From: a virus
DNA: 29,848 nucleotides
IMG/VR virus record: IMGVR_UViG_3300037584_005912
Location: 1 to 29,848 of that record
Strand: one strand, 5' to 3'
The notes below the pieces were generated by a model that was not told the DNA's origin, did not search any database, and saw only the letters and a list, made by a program, of their open reading frames with translations. The translations under genes and the position numbers were made by a program. Position 1 is the first letter of the stretch. Each line of letters begins with the position of its first letter. Positions 8,086-13,660 of the stretch are shown one piece after another.

Positions 8086-8847
8086 ATGGACAAATATTCT
8101 CACTCTGAACTTTTAGAGTTTAATTCTTTCAATCGTTTAAAGAAAAATGAAAATAAAATGTTTTCATGGCACCACGAAGGTGGCTCAGACTCAACTGTCT
8201 CGGACATTCGTGTTACTTGCAACAAGACCAATGCTTCATTTTATTTAGAGGTCAAAAATGCTCACTCAAGCCAATCGGCACAGTTTACAGCAATCCCTAA
8301 TTTTAAAAATAAAAAATTTATTCATACAGGAGTGGTAAAAACTAAAGCATCTGTTAAAATCATAGACCACATGAATAAAAACTTTGAAAAGTATTCAAAA
8401 GTTTCAACTGAAGGTATTCAAATTGACGGGATTGATACTTTACTCAGGCAGCACTTTATTGAACACTATGAAATGAAAAAAGTTAAATTTATTGTCTTTA
8501 CGAACGGCGTCGAAGACAAACTAGTTGACCTACACACTGCTTCTTGGAGAGTAAGGTTTGCGAAATACAGAATTATTGGCAACGGCTCAAGCCGTGTCTC
8601 TATTAAACACAGAGAAGCAGCAAAAAAAGTTCTAAAAGAAAATGGCTACAAAGGAGAAACAAAATTGATACACGATGGCAACAAAAGCAGGTTGTATATA
8701 AATTCGCCTGTGCCGATTTGTGGTATGCGTTTGTTCTCTGGGGATTTACAATTTTATATTTCAGAAAAAAATATAGTTGGTGATTCATGGTATGAAATCA
8801 GACAACTATCTTCAAGTCAGTCTCCCACAGTTATTCTAACTTTATAA
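8086..8847 (+). CDS. Putative PD-(D/E)XK-type nuclease
   Basis: A 253-residue protein driven by its own strong promoter. The segment 'SDIRV' (39-43), then 'FYLEVKNAHSSQSAQF' (52-67), gives the D...ExK arrangement of PD-(D/E)XK nucleases: D40, E55 and K57. The following S-Q-x-x-Q-F is reminiscent of restriction enzymes and host-DNA-degrading phage nucleases. The rest of the protein is basic and shows no other recognised domain. If the motif is real, likely roles are attack on host DNA or on competing phage DNA early in infection. There is no companion methyltransferase in the window. The call rests on one short motif, so a non-nuclease DNA-binding protein remains possible. Confidence 0.48.
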   Translation: MDKYSHSELLEFNSFNRLKKNENKMFSWHHEGGSDSTVSDIRVTCNKTNASFYLEVKNAHSSQSAQFTAIPNFKNKKFIHTGVVKTKASVKIIDHMNKNFEKYSKVSTEGIQIDGIDTLLRQHFIEHYEMKKVKFIVFTNGVEDKLVDLHTASWRVRFAKYRIIGNGSSRVSIKHREAAKKVLKENGYKGETKLIHDGNKSRLYINSPVPICGMRLFSGDLQFYISEKNIVGDSWYEIRQLSSSQSPTVILTL

Positions 8848-8865
8848 AAAAGTTTATAAAATTAC

Positions 8866-8894
8866 TTGACAAACCCTTTTCAATATGTTATAAT
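8866..8894 (+). promoter_or_regulatory. Sigma-70 promoter with extended -10
   Basis: TTGACA (8866-8871), 17-base spacer, TGT-TATAAT (hexamer 8889-8894): perfect consensus. Its only close target is the 25-codon membrane micro-ORF at 8922. Confidence 0.85.
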
Positions 8895-8921
8895 AATAGT
8901 ATAAAGAAAAGGAAGGACACC

Positions 8922-8999
8922 ATGGAATTAGTTCTCGGAACTGTAATTTTTATATTTGGCTTTACCTGGTTTTGGTATTGGCTTCACGAAAAATTTTAA
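8922..8999 (+). CDS. Micro-ORF: 25-residue single-pass membrane peptide
   Basis: The ORF encodes 25 residues: a short acidic start (MEL), then 'VLGTVIFIFGFTWFWYWL', one aromatic-rich membrane-spanning helix, and a charged end (HEKF). GGAAGG lies 7 bases before the ATG, and a perfect sigma-70 promoter lies just upstream. A dedicated promoter and ribosome site argue that it is a real gene despite its size. Possible roles are an inner-membrane effector such as superinfection exclusion or inhibition of a host membrane protein; there is no direct evidence for either. Confidence 0.6.
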   Translation: MELVLGTVIFIFGFTWFWYWLHEKF

Positions 9000-9039
9000 A
9001 AAATACTTGACAAGGTATCAAAACTATGTTATATTATAT
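8999..9039 (+). repeat. 41-bp direct repeat carrying a promoter (copy 1)
   Basis: Identical over 41 bases to 9162-9202. It contains the complete promoter (-35, spacer and -10) of the 9056 micro-ORF. Identity across the spacer, which is normally free to vary, points to recent duplication or gene conversion. Confidence 0.9.
9007..9035 (+). promoter_or_regulatory. Sigma-70 promoter with extended -10
   Basis: TTGACA (9007-9012), 17-base spacer, TGT-TATATT (hexamer 9030-9035). Predicted start near 9042, 14 bases before the ATG at 9056, with GGAGG between. Confidence 0.85.
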
Positions 9040-9055
9040 TATCATTGGAGGATAT

Positions 9056-9151
9056 ATGAATAAAGACTGGATCAAAATAGAAGCAAAGAAAAGAGGAATT
9101 ACTGAGCAGCAATTTCTAGCAATGCTTCTAGCTTCTGGTGTAATCAGATAA
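9056..9151 (+). CDS. Micro-ORF: 31-residue helical peptide
   Basis: This ORF encodes 31 residues. 'MNKDWIKIEAKKRGITEQQF' is followed by 'LAMLLASGVIR'. The sequence suggests a helix-turn-helix-sized piece (GITEQQFLAML) but is too short for a full DNA-binding domain. It has its own promoter and a GGAGGA ribosome site, so expression is likely. Function is not recognised. Confidence 0.58.
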   Translation: MNKDWIKIEAKKRGITEQQFLAMLLASGVIR

Positions 9152-9161
9152 AAAACTTTAT

Positions 9162-9202
9162 AAAAATACTTGACAAGGTATCAAAACTATGTTATATTAT
9201 AT
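9162..9202 (+). repeat. 41-bp direct repeat carrying a promoter (copy 2)
   Basis: Identical to 8999-9039, offset 163 bases. Carries the promoter of the WYL_2-like gene at 9230. Confidence 0.9.
9170..9198 (+). promoter_or_regulatory. Sigma-70 promoter with extended -10
   Basis: TTGACA (9170-9175), 17-base spacer, TGT-TATATT (hexamer 9193-9198). Predicted start near 9205, 25 bases before the ATG at 9230. Confidence 0.85.
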
Positions 9203-9229
9203 ATGTTCAACACAACTATAGGAGGTTTT

Positions 9230-9493
9230 ATGAACAACACTAACTCAATCAATATCACAGTATACACCGGCACTTTCACAAAGTCAAATGGTCAAACTCG
9301 TACAATGAACTTCATTCGCCCGTCTGAAGCACCTTCTGGGACTTTTCCAAGTTCTTTGAAAGAGCGAAGCTTGCGTCCTGGATTTGAAACCGTATGGGAC
9401 ATCGACGCTGGTGGCTATCGAACATTTAACAGTAACACTCAAGTGGGATCTTTGTCTAGTGCAACCCGCATGGTAACTGTTGACAAATTCTAA
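9230..9493 (+). CDS. WYL_2-like (Sm/SH3-fold) small protein
   Basis: An 87-residue protein. The start at 9230 is fixed by AGGAGG and by the promoter, whose start site lies downstream of the earlier in-frame TTG. 'VYTGTFTKSNGQTRTMNF' followed by 'ETVWDIDAGGYRTFNSNT' matches the pattern of phage WYL_2/DUF2693 proteins, which have an Sm-like SH3 barrel: a TFTKxxGxxRTM hairpin, then VWDxxxxGxRxF. These are common in T4-like phages and their function is unknown. The gene sits in the promoter-per-gene accessory region, which suggests early expression. Confidence 0.65.
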   Translation: MNNTNSINITVYTGTFTKSNGQTRTMNFIRPSEAPSGTFPSSLKERSLRPGFETVWDIDAGGYRTFNSNTQVGSLSSATRMVTVDKF

Positions 9494-9514
9494 TAGTTGT
9501 TTCTGTAAAGGTTT

Positions 9515-9535
9515 GCGGCTACCTTAAAAGGCCGC
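9515..9535 (+). terminator. GC hairpin after the WYL_2-like gene
   Basis: GCGGC (9515-9519) pairs with GCCGC (9531-9535), with inner CCTT/AAGG pairing. The following tract (ctatt) is a poor U-run, so termination would be weak; RNA processing or stabilisation is an alternative. A sister hairpin lies at 9802-9824. Confidence 0.5.
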
Positions 9536-9573
9536 CTATTATTCACACACGCACACACTGTAAGGAGATTTTT

Positions 9574-9789
9574 ATGAGTAAAAGTGGATATGAATTACGA
9601 GCAGGTCTGCTCGGACAAGCAGAAGGCATCTTGACTGCAAGATACCATTCAAAGTTTCACGAGGTTGAGTTATCAATTCAACTTGGTAAAATTGAACCAA
9701 AAGATGCTAAGTTTCCATCTTATCCAACAATGGAAGAGATTATTTCACAAGCAGACATTCTGCTAGCTTTTGTTAATAACAAAGGTTAA
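9574..9789 (+). CDS. Small conserved-type phage protein, hypothetical
   Basis: A 71-residue protein: 'YELRAGLLGQAEGILTARYH' forms a helical N-terminus, a variable middle follows, and the C-terminus is 'PTMEEIISQADILLAFVNNK'. This layout resembles a small protein often seen in T4-like cyanophages, though that is recalled rather than tested. AAGGAG lies upstream of the ATG. There is no promoter of its own, so it is probably co-transcribed with the WYL_2-like gene across a weak hairpin. Function is unknown. Confidence 0.6.
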   Translation: MSKSGYELRAGLLGQAEGILTARYHSKFHEVELSIQLGKIEPKDAKFPSYPTMEEIISQADILLAFVNNKG

Positions 9790-9801
9790 TCTCATAGGTT
9801 C

Positions 9802-9824
9802 GCGGTCTCCTTTCAAAAGGCCGC
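9802..9824 (+). terminator. GC hairpin between 9574 gene and tRNA
   Basis: GCGG (9802-9805) pairs with CCGC (9821-9824), extended by CCTT/AAGG. Only three T follow before the tRNA starts at 9828. It is closely related to the hairpin at 9515-9535. It could be a weak terminator or a processing site that frees the tRNA 5' end. Confidence 0.45.
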
Positions 9825-9827
9825 TTT

Positions 9828-9901
9828 GCACTTGTAGCTCAGCTGGATAGAGCATCCGCCTTCTAAGCGGACGGTCACAGGTTCGAATCCTGTCAAGTGT
9901 A
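9828..9901 (+). tRNA. trnR-UCU: tRNA-Arg (anticodon UCU)
   Basis: A full cloverleaf of 74 bases. The acceptor GCACTTG pairs with CAAGTGT (one G-U), and the D arm is GCTC/GAGC. The anticodon stem is TCCGC/GCGGA with loop CTTCTAA (anticodon TCT), and the T arm is ACAGG-TTCGAAT-CCTGT. Discriminator A is at 9901. CCA is not encoded. It reads AGA, a codon the A+T-rich phage genes use heavily, so it probably supplements the host pool. Confidence 0.95.
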
Positions 9902-9973
9902 CTTTTTTGTAGAAAACGAAAAATGCCAAAAATTTTTTTTGACCATTTTTTGAGATTTTATCATGGAGGACAA

Positions 9974-10564
9974 ATGAAGGACAGATATACAAAAGATAAG
10001 GTGACTCTTAGAGAGCACCTAGACAAAATAGACCAAAATGGTACTGTTAGTGCTCATGCTAAAAGGTCATTAATCCGAAGATTAAAGCAAAAATTCAAAG
10101 ATATGGGATACACACGTCTTTCTAAGAACCAGTTTCTTATTGAAGATTACATTGACATGATCTTTGAAACGCAAGATCATCGATGCACTCACTGGATTGA
10201 AACGAAGGAAGGCCAACTCAACGGAGTTTGGAACAGACCAGGATCTGGTTATTCTTTGTGGAAAAGAGAGGATGTAGTCTATGAATTAGACCATGTTTTT
10301 CCAGTGAATGCTGGTGGCACAGATGGATTCGAAAACTTTCAATTCTTGTCTGCAAACGCCAATGCATTTGTAAAATGCTCACTGACTTATGATGATCTTC
10401 TTAAAAGAGTTGACTTGTCTTTAAAATTAAAGAACAGAATTAAAAGAGTCTTAAGAAGACGAAAAAAACTTTTCAAATCTGAACGCTGGACGGATTGGAT
10501 ACAAAAAGTTGAGGCGATGGAAGCCCAAATAAAAAAAGTAGAAAAAGTTGAAGAAACTGCTTGA
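9974..10564 (+). CDS. HNH-like endonuclease family protein
   Basis: A 196-residue basic protein. The start at 9974 is chosen for GGAGG 5 bases upstream; the longer frame from 9923 adds a low-complexity Phe-rich stretch without a ribosome site. 'VYELDHVFPVNAGGTDGFEN' (about 101-120), then 'FQFLSANANAF', matches the HNH core (x-D-H-x-x-P-x-x-x-GG-x-x-x-x-x-N-x-Q-x-L-x-x-x-x-N). The zinc-type cysteine pairs of many HNH proteins are missing; only 'RCTHW' precedes the core. Long basic helices follow. It could be a free-standing homing endonuclease beside the tRNA, or a host-takeover nuclease. Its TGA stop lies inside the -35 box of the SSB promoter. Confidence 0.62.
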   Translation: MKDRYTKDKVTLREHLDKIDQNGTVSAHAKRSLIRRLKQKFKDMGYTRLSKNQFLIEDYIDMIFETQDHRCTHWIETKEGQLNGVWNRPGSGYSLWKREDVVYELDHVFPVNAGGTDGFENFQFLSANANAFVKCSLTYDDLLKRVDLSLKLKNRIKRVLRRRKKLFKSERWTDWIQKVEAMEAQIKKVEKVEETA

Positions 10565-10589
10565 CATACCCTGATGGATATGTTATAAT
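10561..10589 (+). promoter_or_regulatory. Sigma-70 promoter of the SSB gene
   Basis: TTGACA (10561-10566), 17-base spacer, TGT-TATAAT (hexamer 10584-10589). The -35 box contains the stop codon of the HNH-like gene. Predicted start near 10596. Confidence 0.88.
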
Positions 10590-10595
10590 AAGAAT

Positions 10596-10665
10596 GGGAG
10601 TACGGTTGAAACCCTGCTTACCTTAGTGAATTAACACAATAAAATAAATAACCTTGGAGAAAATT
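10596..10665 (+). promoter_or_regulatory. Long 5' leader of the SSB mRNA, candidate autoregulatory site
   Basis: About 70 bases separate the predicted start from the SSB ATG, against 12-25 for most promoters here. The first half can fold (GGTT/AACC near 10604-10613 with outer GTA/TAC), and the second half is an A+T-rich single-strand-like run (aattaacacaataaaataaa) before GGAG. T4 gp32 represses its own translation through a leader with a structured 5' end and an A+U-rich run, so a similar control is inferred. Confidence 0.35.
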
Positions 10666-11439
10666 ATGGCTATTAATATTGAAGCAATGCGTGCTAAACT
10701 TAACGCATCTAAAAACGGTGGAAAACAATCATCAAACAAAAGCACCATGTGGCGACCAAAAGCTGGTGACCAGATGATCCGTATCCTCCCAACTGCGGAC
10801 GGAGACCCGTTCCGTGAATTTCATTTCCACTATAATGTTGGAAAAAACCCTGGAATTTATTGTTCCAAACGTAATGATGGTGGCGAATGTCCTATCTGCG
10901 ACTTTGCGTCAAAACTTTGGCGAGATGGAGTCGAGAACGATGATCAAAACCTCAAAAACGAAGCAAAGAAATTGTTCGCTCGAAAGCGTTACTACTCACC
11001 TGTTCTAGTTCGTGGAATGGAAGGTGAGGGTGTAAAAATCTGGGCTTATGGTAAGACTGCTTATGAGACCCTTTTGGGTTATGTATTGGATCCTGACTAT
11101 GGAGACATTACTGACGCTCAAACTGGTACAGACATTAAATTGACTTACACAATCCCAGGCACCCCTGGCTCCTTCCCAAAAACTGGACTTCAGCCTCGTC
11201 GTCGTCCGTCTGTCCTCTGTGACGATGCGATTGCTGACTGTCAAGATTTGCTAGACTCAGTACCTGATATTGACAACCTCTTTGAGGTAAAGTCCGTTGA
11301 AGATGTACAGGCTCTGCTGGATGGTTATCTGTCCTCCGACTCTTCGGCAGAGTCCTCTTCAAGAGAGACTCAGAAGTATCAAAAGAAAACAGGTGATGAT
11401 GTAGATAAGGCTTTCGCAGCGTTCATGTCTGAAGAATAG
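10666..11439 (+). CDS. 32: gp32-like single-stranded DNA-binding protein
   Basis: A 257-residue protein matching the T4 gp32 type. The basic N-terminus (1-27) would be the cooperativity region. The OB-fold core begins with 'WRPKAGDQMIRILPT'. The zinc ligands H53/H55, C66, C75 and C78 appear in 'FHFHYNV...YCSKRNDGGECPIC', equivalent to the H...C...CxxC of gp32. The Ser-rich linker ends in an acidic tail ('GDDVDKAFAAFMSEE'), which in gp32 contacts replication and recombination partners. It coats ssDNA at the replication fork and during recombination with UvsX, encoded just downstream. The start at 10666 has GGAG upstream; an earlier in-frame codon at 10654 falls on that ribosome site. An intrinsic terminator follows. 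Confidence 0.92.
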   Translation: MAINIEAMRAKLNASKNGGKQSSNKSTMWRPKAGDQMIRILPTADGDPFREFHFHYNVGKNPGIYCSKRNDGGECPICDFASKLWRDGVENDDQNLKNEAKKLFARKRYYSPVLVRGMEGEGVKIWAYGKTAYETLLGYVLDPDYGDITDAQTGTDIKLTYTIPGTPGSFPKTGLQPRRRPSVLCDDAIADCQDLLDSVPDIDNLFEVKSVEDVQALLDGYLSSDSSAESSSRETQKYQKKTGDDVDKAFAAFMSEE

Positions 11440-11466
11440 TTATAGGTCCTCCTGTGTTAAGGGTTT

Positions 11467-11505
11467 GGTCGTTTGTCCCTTGGTTAAAAAAAACGACCCT
11501 TTTTT
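11467..11505 (+). terminator. Intrinsic terminator after SSB
   Basis: GGTCGTTT (11467-11474) pairs with AAACGACC (11491-11498), followed by C and a run of six T. The stem is perfect and the U-tract strong. It isolates the SSB message from the lipoprotein-UvsX pair, for which I see no separate sigma-70 promoter. Confidence 0.85.
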
Positions 11506-11522
11506 ATATATAAGGAGAAATT

Positions 11523-11669
11523 ATGACTACATTAATTTTAACTCTTCTCTTCGCTTGCGGAGATAAAGAAGAGGAAACAGACTCAGCAGTAACCGAAGAA
11601 GTTGAAGAAGCTGTTGAAGAATCCCCCGAAGAAGAAGCTGAAGATACAGCGACTTCCGAGGAGGAATAA
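11523..11669 (+). CDS. Candidate small acidic lipoprotein
   Basis: A 48-residue ORF with AAGGAG 5 bases upstream and a stop codon abutting the UvsX ATG. It starts 'MTTLILTLLFACGDKEEETD': a very short hydrophobic stretch ending in L-F-A-C, which resembles a lipobox, with Cys12 then Gly-Asp. The rest is almost all Glu, Ala, Thr, Ser and Val, a disordered acidic tail. If lipidated, it would be exported and anchored, where phage lipoproteins such as T5 Llp block superinfection. Against this, the N-terminus has no positive charge and is short for a signal peptide. The alternative is a cytoplasmic acidic peptide, for example a DNA mimic or UvsX partner, since the two genes are adjacent. Confidence 0.55.
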   Translation: MTTLILTLLFACGDKEEETDSAVTEEVEEAVEESPEEEAEDTATSEEE

Positions 11670-12776
11670 ATGACAAAGGCAGGAAAGATCGACATCAATG
11701 CGATGAAGAAATTTGTCAACAAAAAAGTTGGGCTAGATATAGCACATGACTTGAATAAAGACAATCCTACCGAAGTCAAAGAATGGATTCCAACTGGTTC
11801 ACGCTGGTTGGATTCTATCGTTTGCCGAGGTAAGATGGCTGGTATTCCCGTTGGGAAGATCACCGAGCTTGCTGGTCTTTCATCGGCTGGTAAGTCTTAC
11901 ATGGCTTGTCAAATTGCTGCACAAGCACAAAAAAAAGGACATTGCGTTGTCTACTTTGACGCCGAGTCCGCAATCGACCCCTTGTTCCTTGAGAACTCCG
12001 GCATCGATATTAATAATAGTTTCTTGTACATCCAAGCAGTTTCAGTAGAGAAAACCTTGGAAACAATCGAGGATTTAATGAGTCAATATCCAGAGACACA
12101 GTTTTTGTTTATCTGGGACTCAATTGCAGCAACATCTTCTGAAAAAGACTTAGAAGGTGACTTTAATCCTCAATCATCAATGGCGGTAAAGCCTCGGATC
12201 TTTGCGAAAGCATTCCCGAAACTCACTATCCCATTGGCGAATCAACAATGCACCCTACTGTTGATCAATCAACTTAAGACGAACATTACTTCAAACGTCG
12301 CAGAAGCCATGACAACACCTTTTGTTGCTCCGGGTGGAAAGGCAATCGAGTACTTCTGTTCGCTTCGTATTTGGCTTACAAAGCGTAAAGCAAAAGCCTC
12401 TTACGTCACAGATCCAACTGGTCTTAGGGTCGGTTCTGAAGTGAAGGTTAAGGTTGAAAAGTCCCGTTTCGGGTCTGAAGGTCGCACATGTGGCTTTAAG
12501 ATTCTCTGGGGCAAAGACGTTGGCATCCAAGATGAAGAATCGTGGCTTGAAGCATTAAGAGCATCTGGCTCTGATCGTTTTAAACCCGGTGCTTGGAACA
12601 AAATTTACGACCGCAATGGTAAAGAGTATAAGTTCCAAAGATCCAGCTGGACTAAGAGGCTCCAAGACAAGGAGTTTCGATCAGTTGTGTTTGATATCAT
12701 GGATGAAGAAATCATTAGAAAATTTGAGTCTGAAGGCAAGAACTTTGGTCTCGAAGGAGAATCCGAAGAAGCTTAA
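11670..12776 (+). CDS. uvsX: UvsX/RecA-like recombinase
   Basis: A 368-residue strand-exchange ATPase. Walker A is 'GLSSAGKS' (69-76). Walker B is 'FLFIWDS' (145-151) with D150. The RecA-type 'VVYFDAESAID' (93-103) carries a probable catalytic Glu (E99), and 'LLLINQLKTN' is the L2-adjacent sensor segment with its Gln. It ends with an acidic tail, as in RecA and UvsX. It forms a filament on ssDNA coated by the SSB and drives recombination-dependent replication and repair. The ATG follows the lipoprotein stop directly, with GAGGAG inside the end of that gene as ribosome site. A strong terminator follows. Confidence 0.93.
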   Translation: MTKAGKIDINAMKKFVNKKVGLDIAHDLNKDNPTEVKEWIPTGSRWLDSIVCRGKMAGIPVGKITELAGLSSAGKSYMACQIAAQAQKKGHCVVYFDAESAIDPLFLENSGIDINNSFLYIQAVSVEKTLETIEDLMSQYPETQFLFIWDSIAATSSEKDLEGDFNPQSSMAVKPRIFAKAFPKLTIPLANQQCTLLLINQLKTNITSNVAEAMTTPFVAPGGKAIEYFCSLRIWLTKRKAKASYVTDPTGLRVGSEVKVKVEKSRFGSEGRTCGFKILWGKDVGIQDEESWLEALRASGSDRFKPGAWNKIYDRNGKEYKFQRSSWTKRLQDKEFRSVVFDIMDEEIIRKFESEGKNFGLEGESEEA

Positions 12777-12795
12777 ACGCTGAAGGTAACTCATC

Positions 12796-12833
12796 AGCCT
12801 CGTTGGTTCGCCATCGGGGCTTTTTTTGTTTTT
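12796..12833 (+). terminator. Intrinsic terminator with UUCG tetraloop
   Basis: AGCCTCG...CGGGGCT outer stem (12796-12802 with 12815-12821, one G-U), a T-T mismatch, then TGG/CCA closing a TTCG tetraloop. A run of seven T, G and five T follows. Very strong terminator after uvsX. Confidence 0.92.
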
Positions 12834-12867
12834 GGACAACTATTTATGAAGATTGCGGAGACCACCT

Positions 12868-13608
12868 ATGAAACTTACAGAAGCAAAGCTGAAACAAATG
12901 ATCAAAGAAAGTCTTTCCAAAAGGCAAGCAATGGCTGCTGACATTAATACCTCTGGTCTTCCAATGGGTACATACTCAGCACAGCATTATGCTAATGATC
13001 CAATAGCCGACTATCTTGAACGTGGGAGAATAATAAAAAAATTATTTCATCAACATGCCGACCACGCGTTCATGGACACTCTTGTTACAGTGCACTACAG
13101 AGACTTGGCAGACCTCCCAAGGTTTAAGGCAGAAGTAACCTCTCGTGATGAACTCTCTTGTGTCGCCTATAAATCAGGAGAAACCTTTAAGTTTGGTCAC
13201 CCATTAGGACAAGCCGGAGTTGGCATTGCAGTTAAAGGTAGAATAACACTCTTGACAAACGATGCCGGTATGATGGTCTCAGGCCGTGGAGAAATGTACA
13301 CAAATCAGCGTCCTGAAAGAACAAAGTCATCTGGAGCCAACAAGGGAGTCGCAGTGGTTCCAAGCATCTACGATATTGTTAGTGCTAATTCAGCGTATGT
13401 TTTAGACAACGAAGACTGGAACCCTTCAACCAGCGATGTTAGAGTAAATGAAGCCCTAGTAGACAACTGGAGAATCTATGCCTATGTTGTCGAAAGCGAG
13501 GAAGCTGAAGCGTACGTTCGAAATCTGATAAGGGGCAGCCTTATTGATACTGGTAGAGTTGTTTCCTCTGCGGAGTTCGGCCTAAGAATAAAAAAGTTTG
13601 AAAGATAA
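12868..13608 (+). CDS. Leader-peptide protein of unknown function, possibly capsid-packaged
   Basis: A 246-residue protein starting 'MKLTEAKLKQMIKESL', the shared leader of this window. ATG 12868 is preferred over the TTG at 12853 because GGAG lies before it and because it aligns with the other leaders. After the leader I recognise no domain. A central region 'GVGIAVKGRITLLTNDAGMM' looks like a beta hairpin. The protein stands alone between a terminator and a promoter, so it needs its own transcription start, and no sigma-70 site is visible. An ACTATTTAT element lies 29 bases before the ATG, as it does before the gene at 23813. Both I-K-E/S and L-T-E/A fit the T4 prohead-protease cut rule. 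Packaging and ejection are inferred. Confidence 0.6.
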   Translation: MKLTEAKLKQMIKESLSKRQAMAADINTSGLPMGTYSAQHYANDPIADYLERGRIIKKLFHQHADHAFMDTLVTVHYRDLADLPRFKAEVTSRDELSCVAYKSGETFKFGHPLGQAGVGIAVKGRITLLTNDAGMMVSGRGEMYTNQRPERTKSSGANKGVAVVPSIYDIVSANSAYVLDNEDWNPSTSDVRVNEALVDNWRIYAYVVESEEAEAYVRNLIRGSLIDTGRVVSSAEFGLRIKKFER

Positions 13609-13611
13609 TAC

Positions 13612-13640
13612 TTGACAAACCCTCCGACATATGTTATAAT
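13612..13640 (+). promoter_or_regulatory. Sigma-70 promoter of the 5' exonuclease gene
   Basis: TTGACA (13612-13617), 17-base spacer, TGT-TATAAT (hexamer 13635-13640): perfect consensus. Predicted start near 13647, 14 bases before the ATG. Confidence 0.88.
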
Positions 13641-13660
13641 ACTATAAACTTGGAGGATAA

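Noticed and set aside
9974-10564. The HNH-like gene as part of an intron in the tRNA or a neighbouring gene
   Set aside because: The tRNA is intact and contiguous, and no split coding sequence flanks the gene.
12853-12867. Upstream TTG start for the 12868 gene
   Set aside because: It falls on the ribosome site of the ATG at 12868 and would add residues before the conserved leader.
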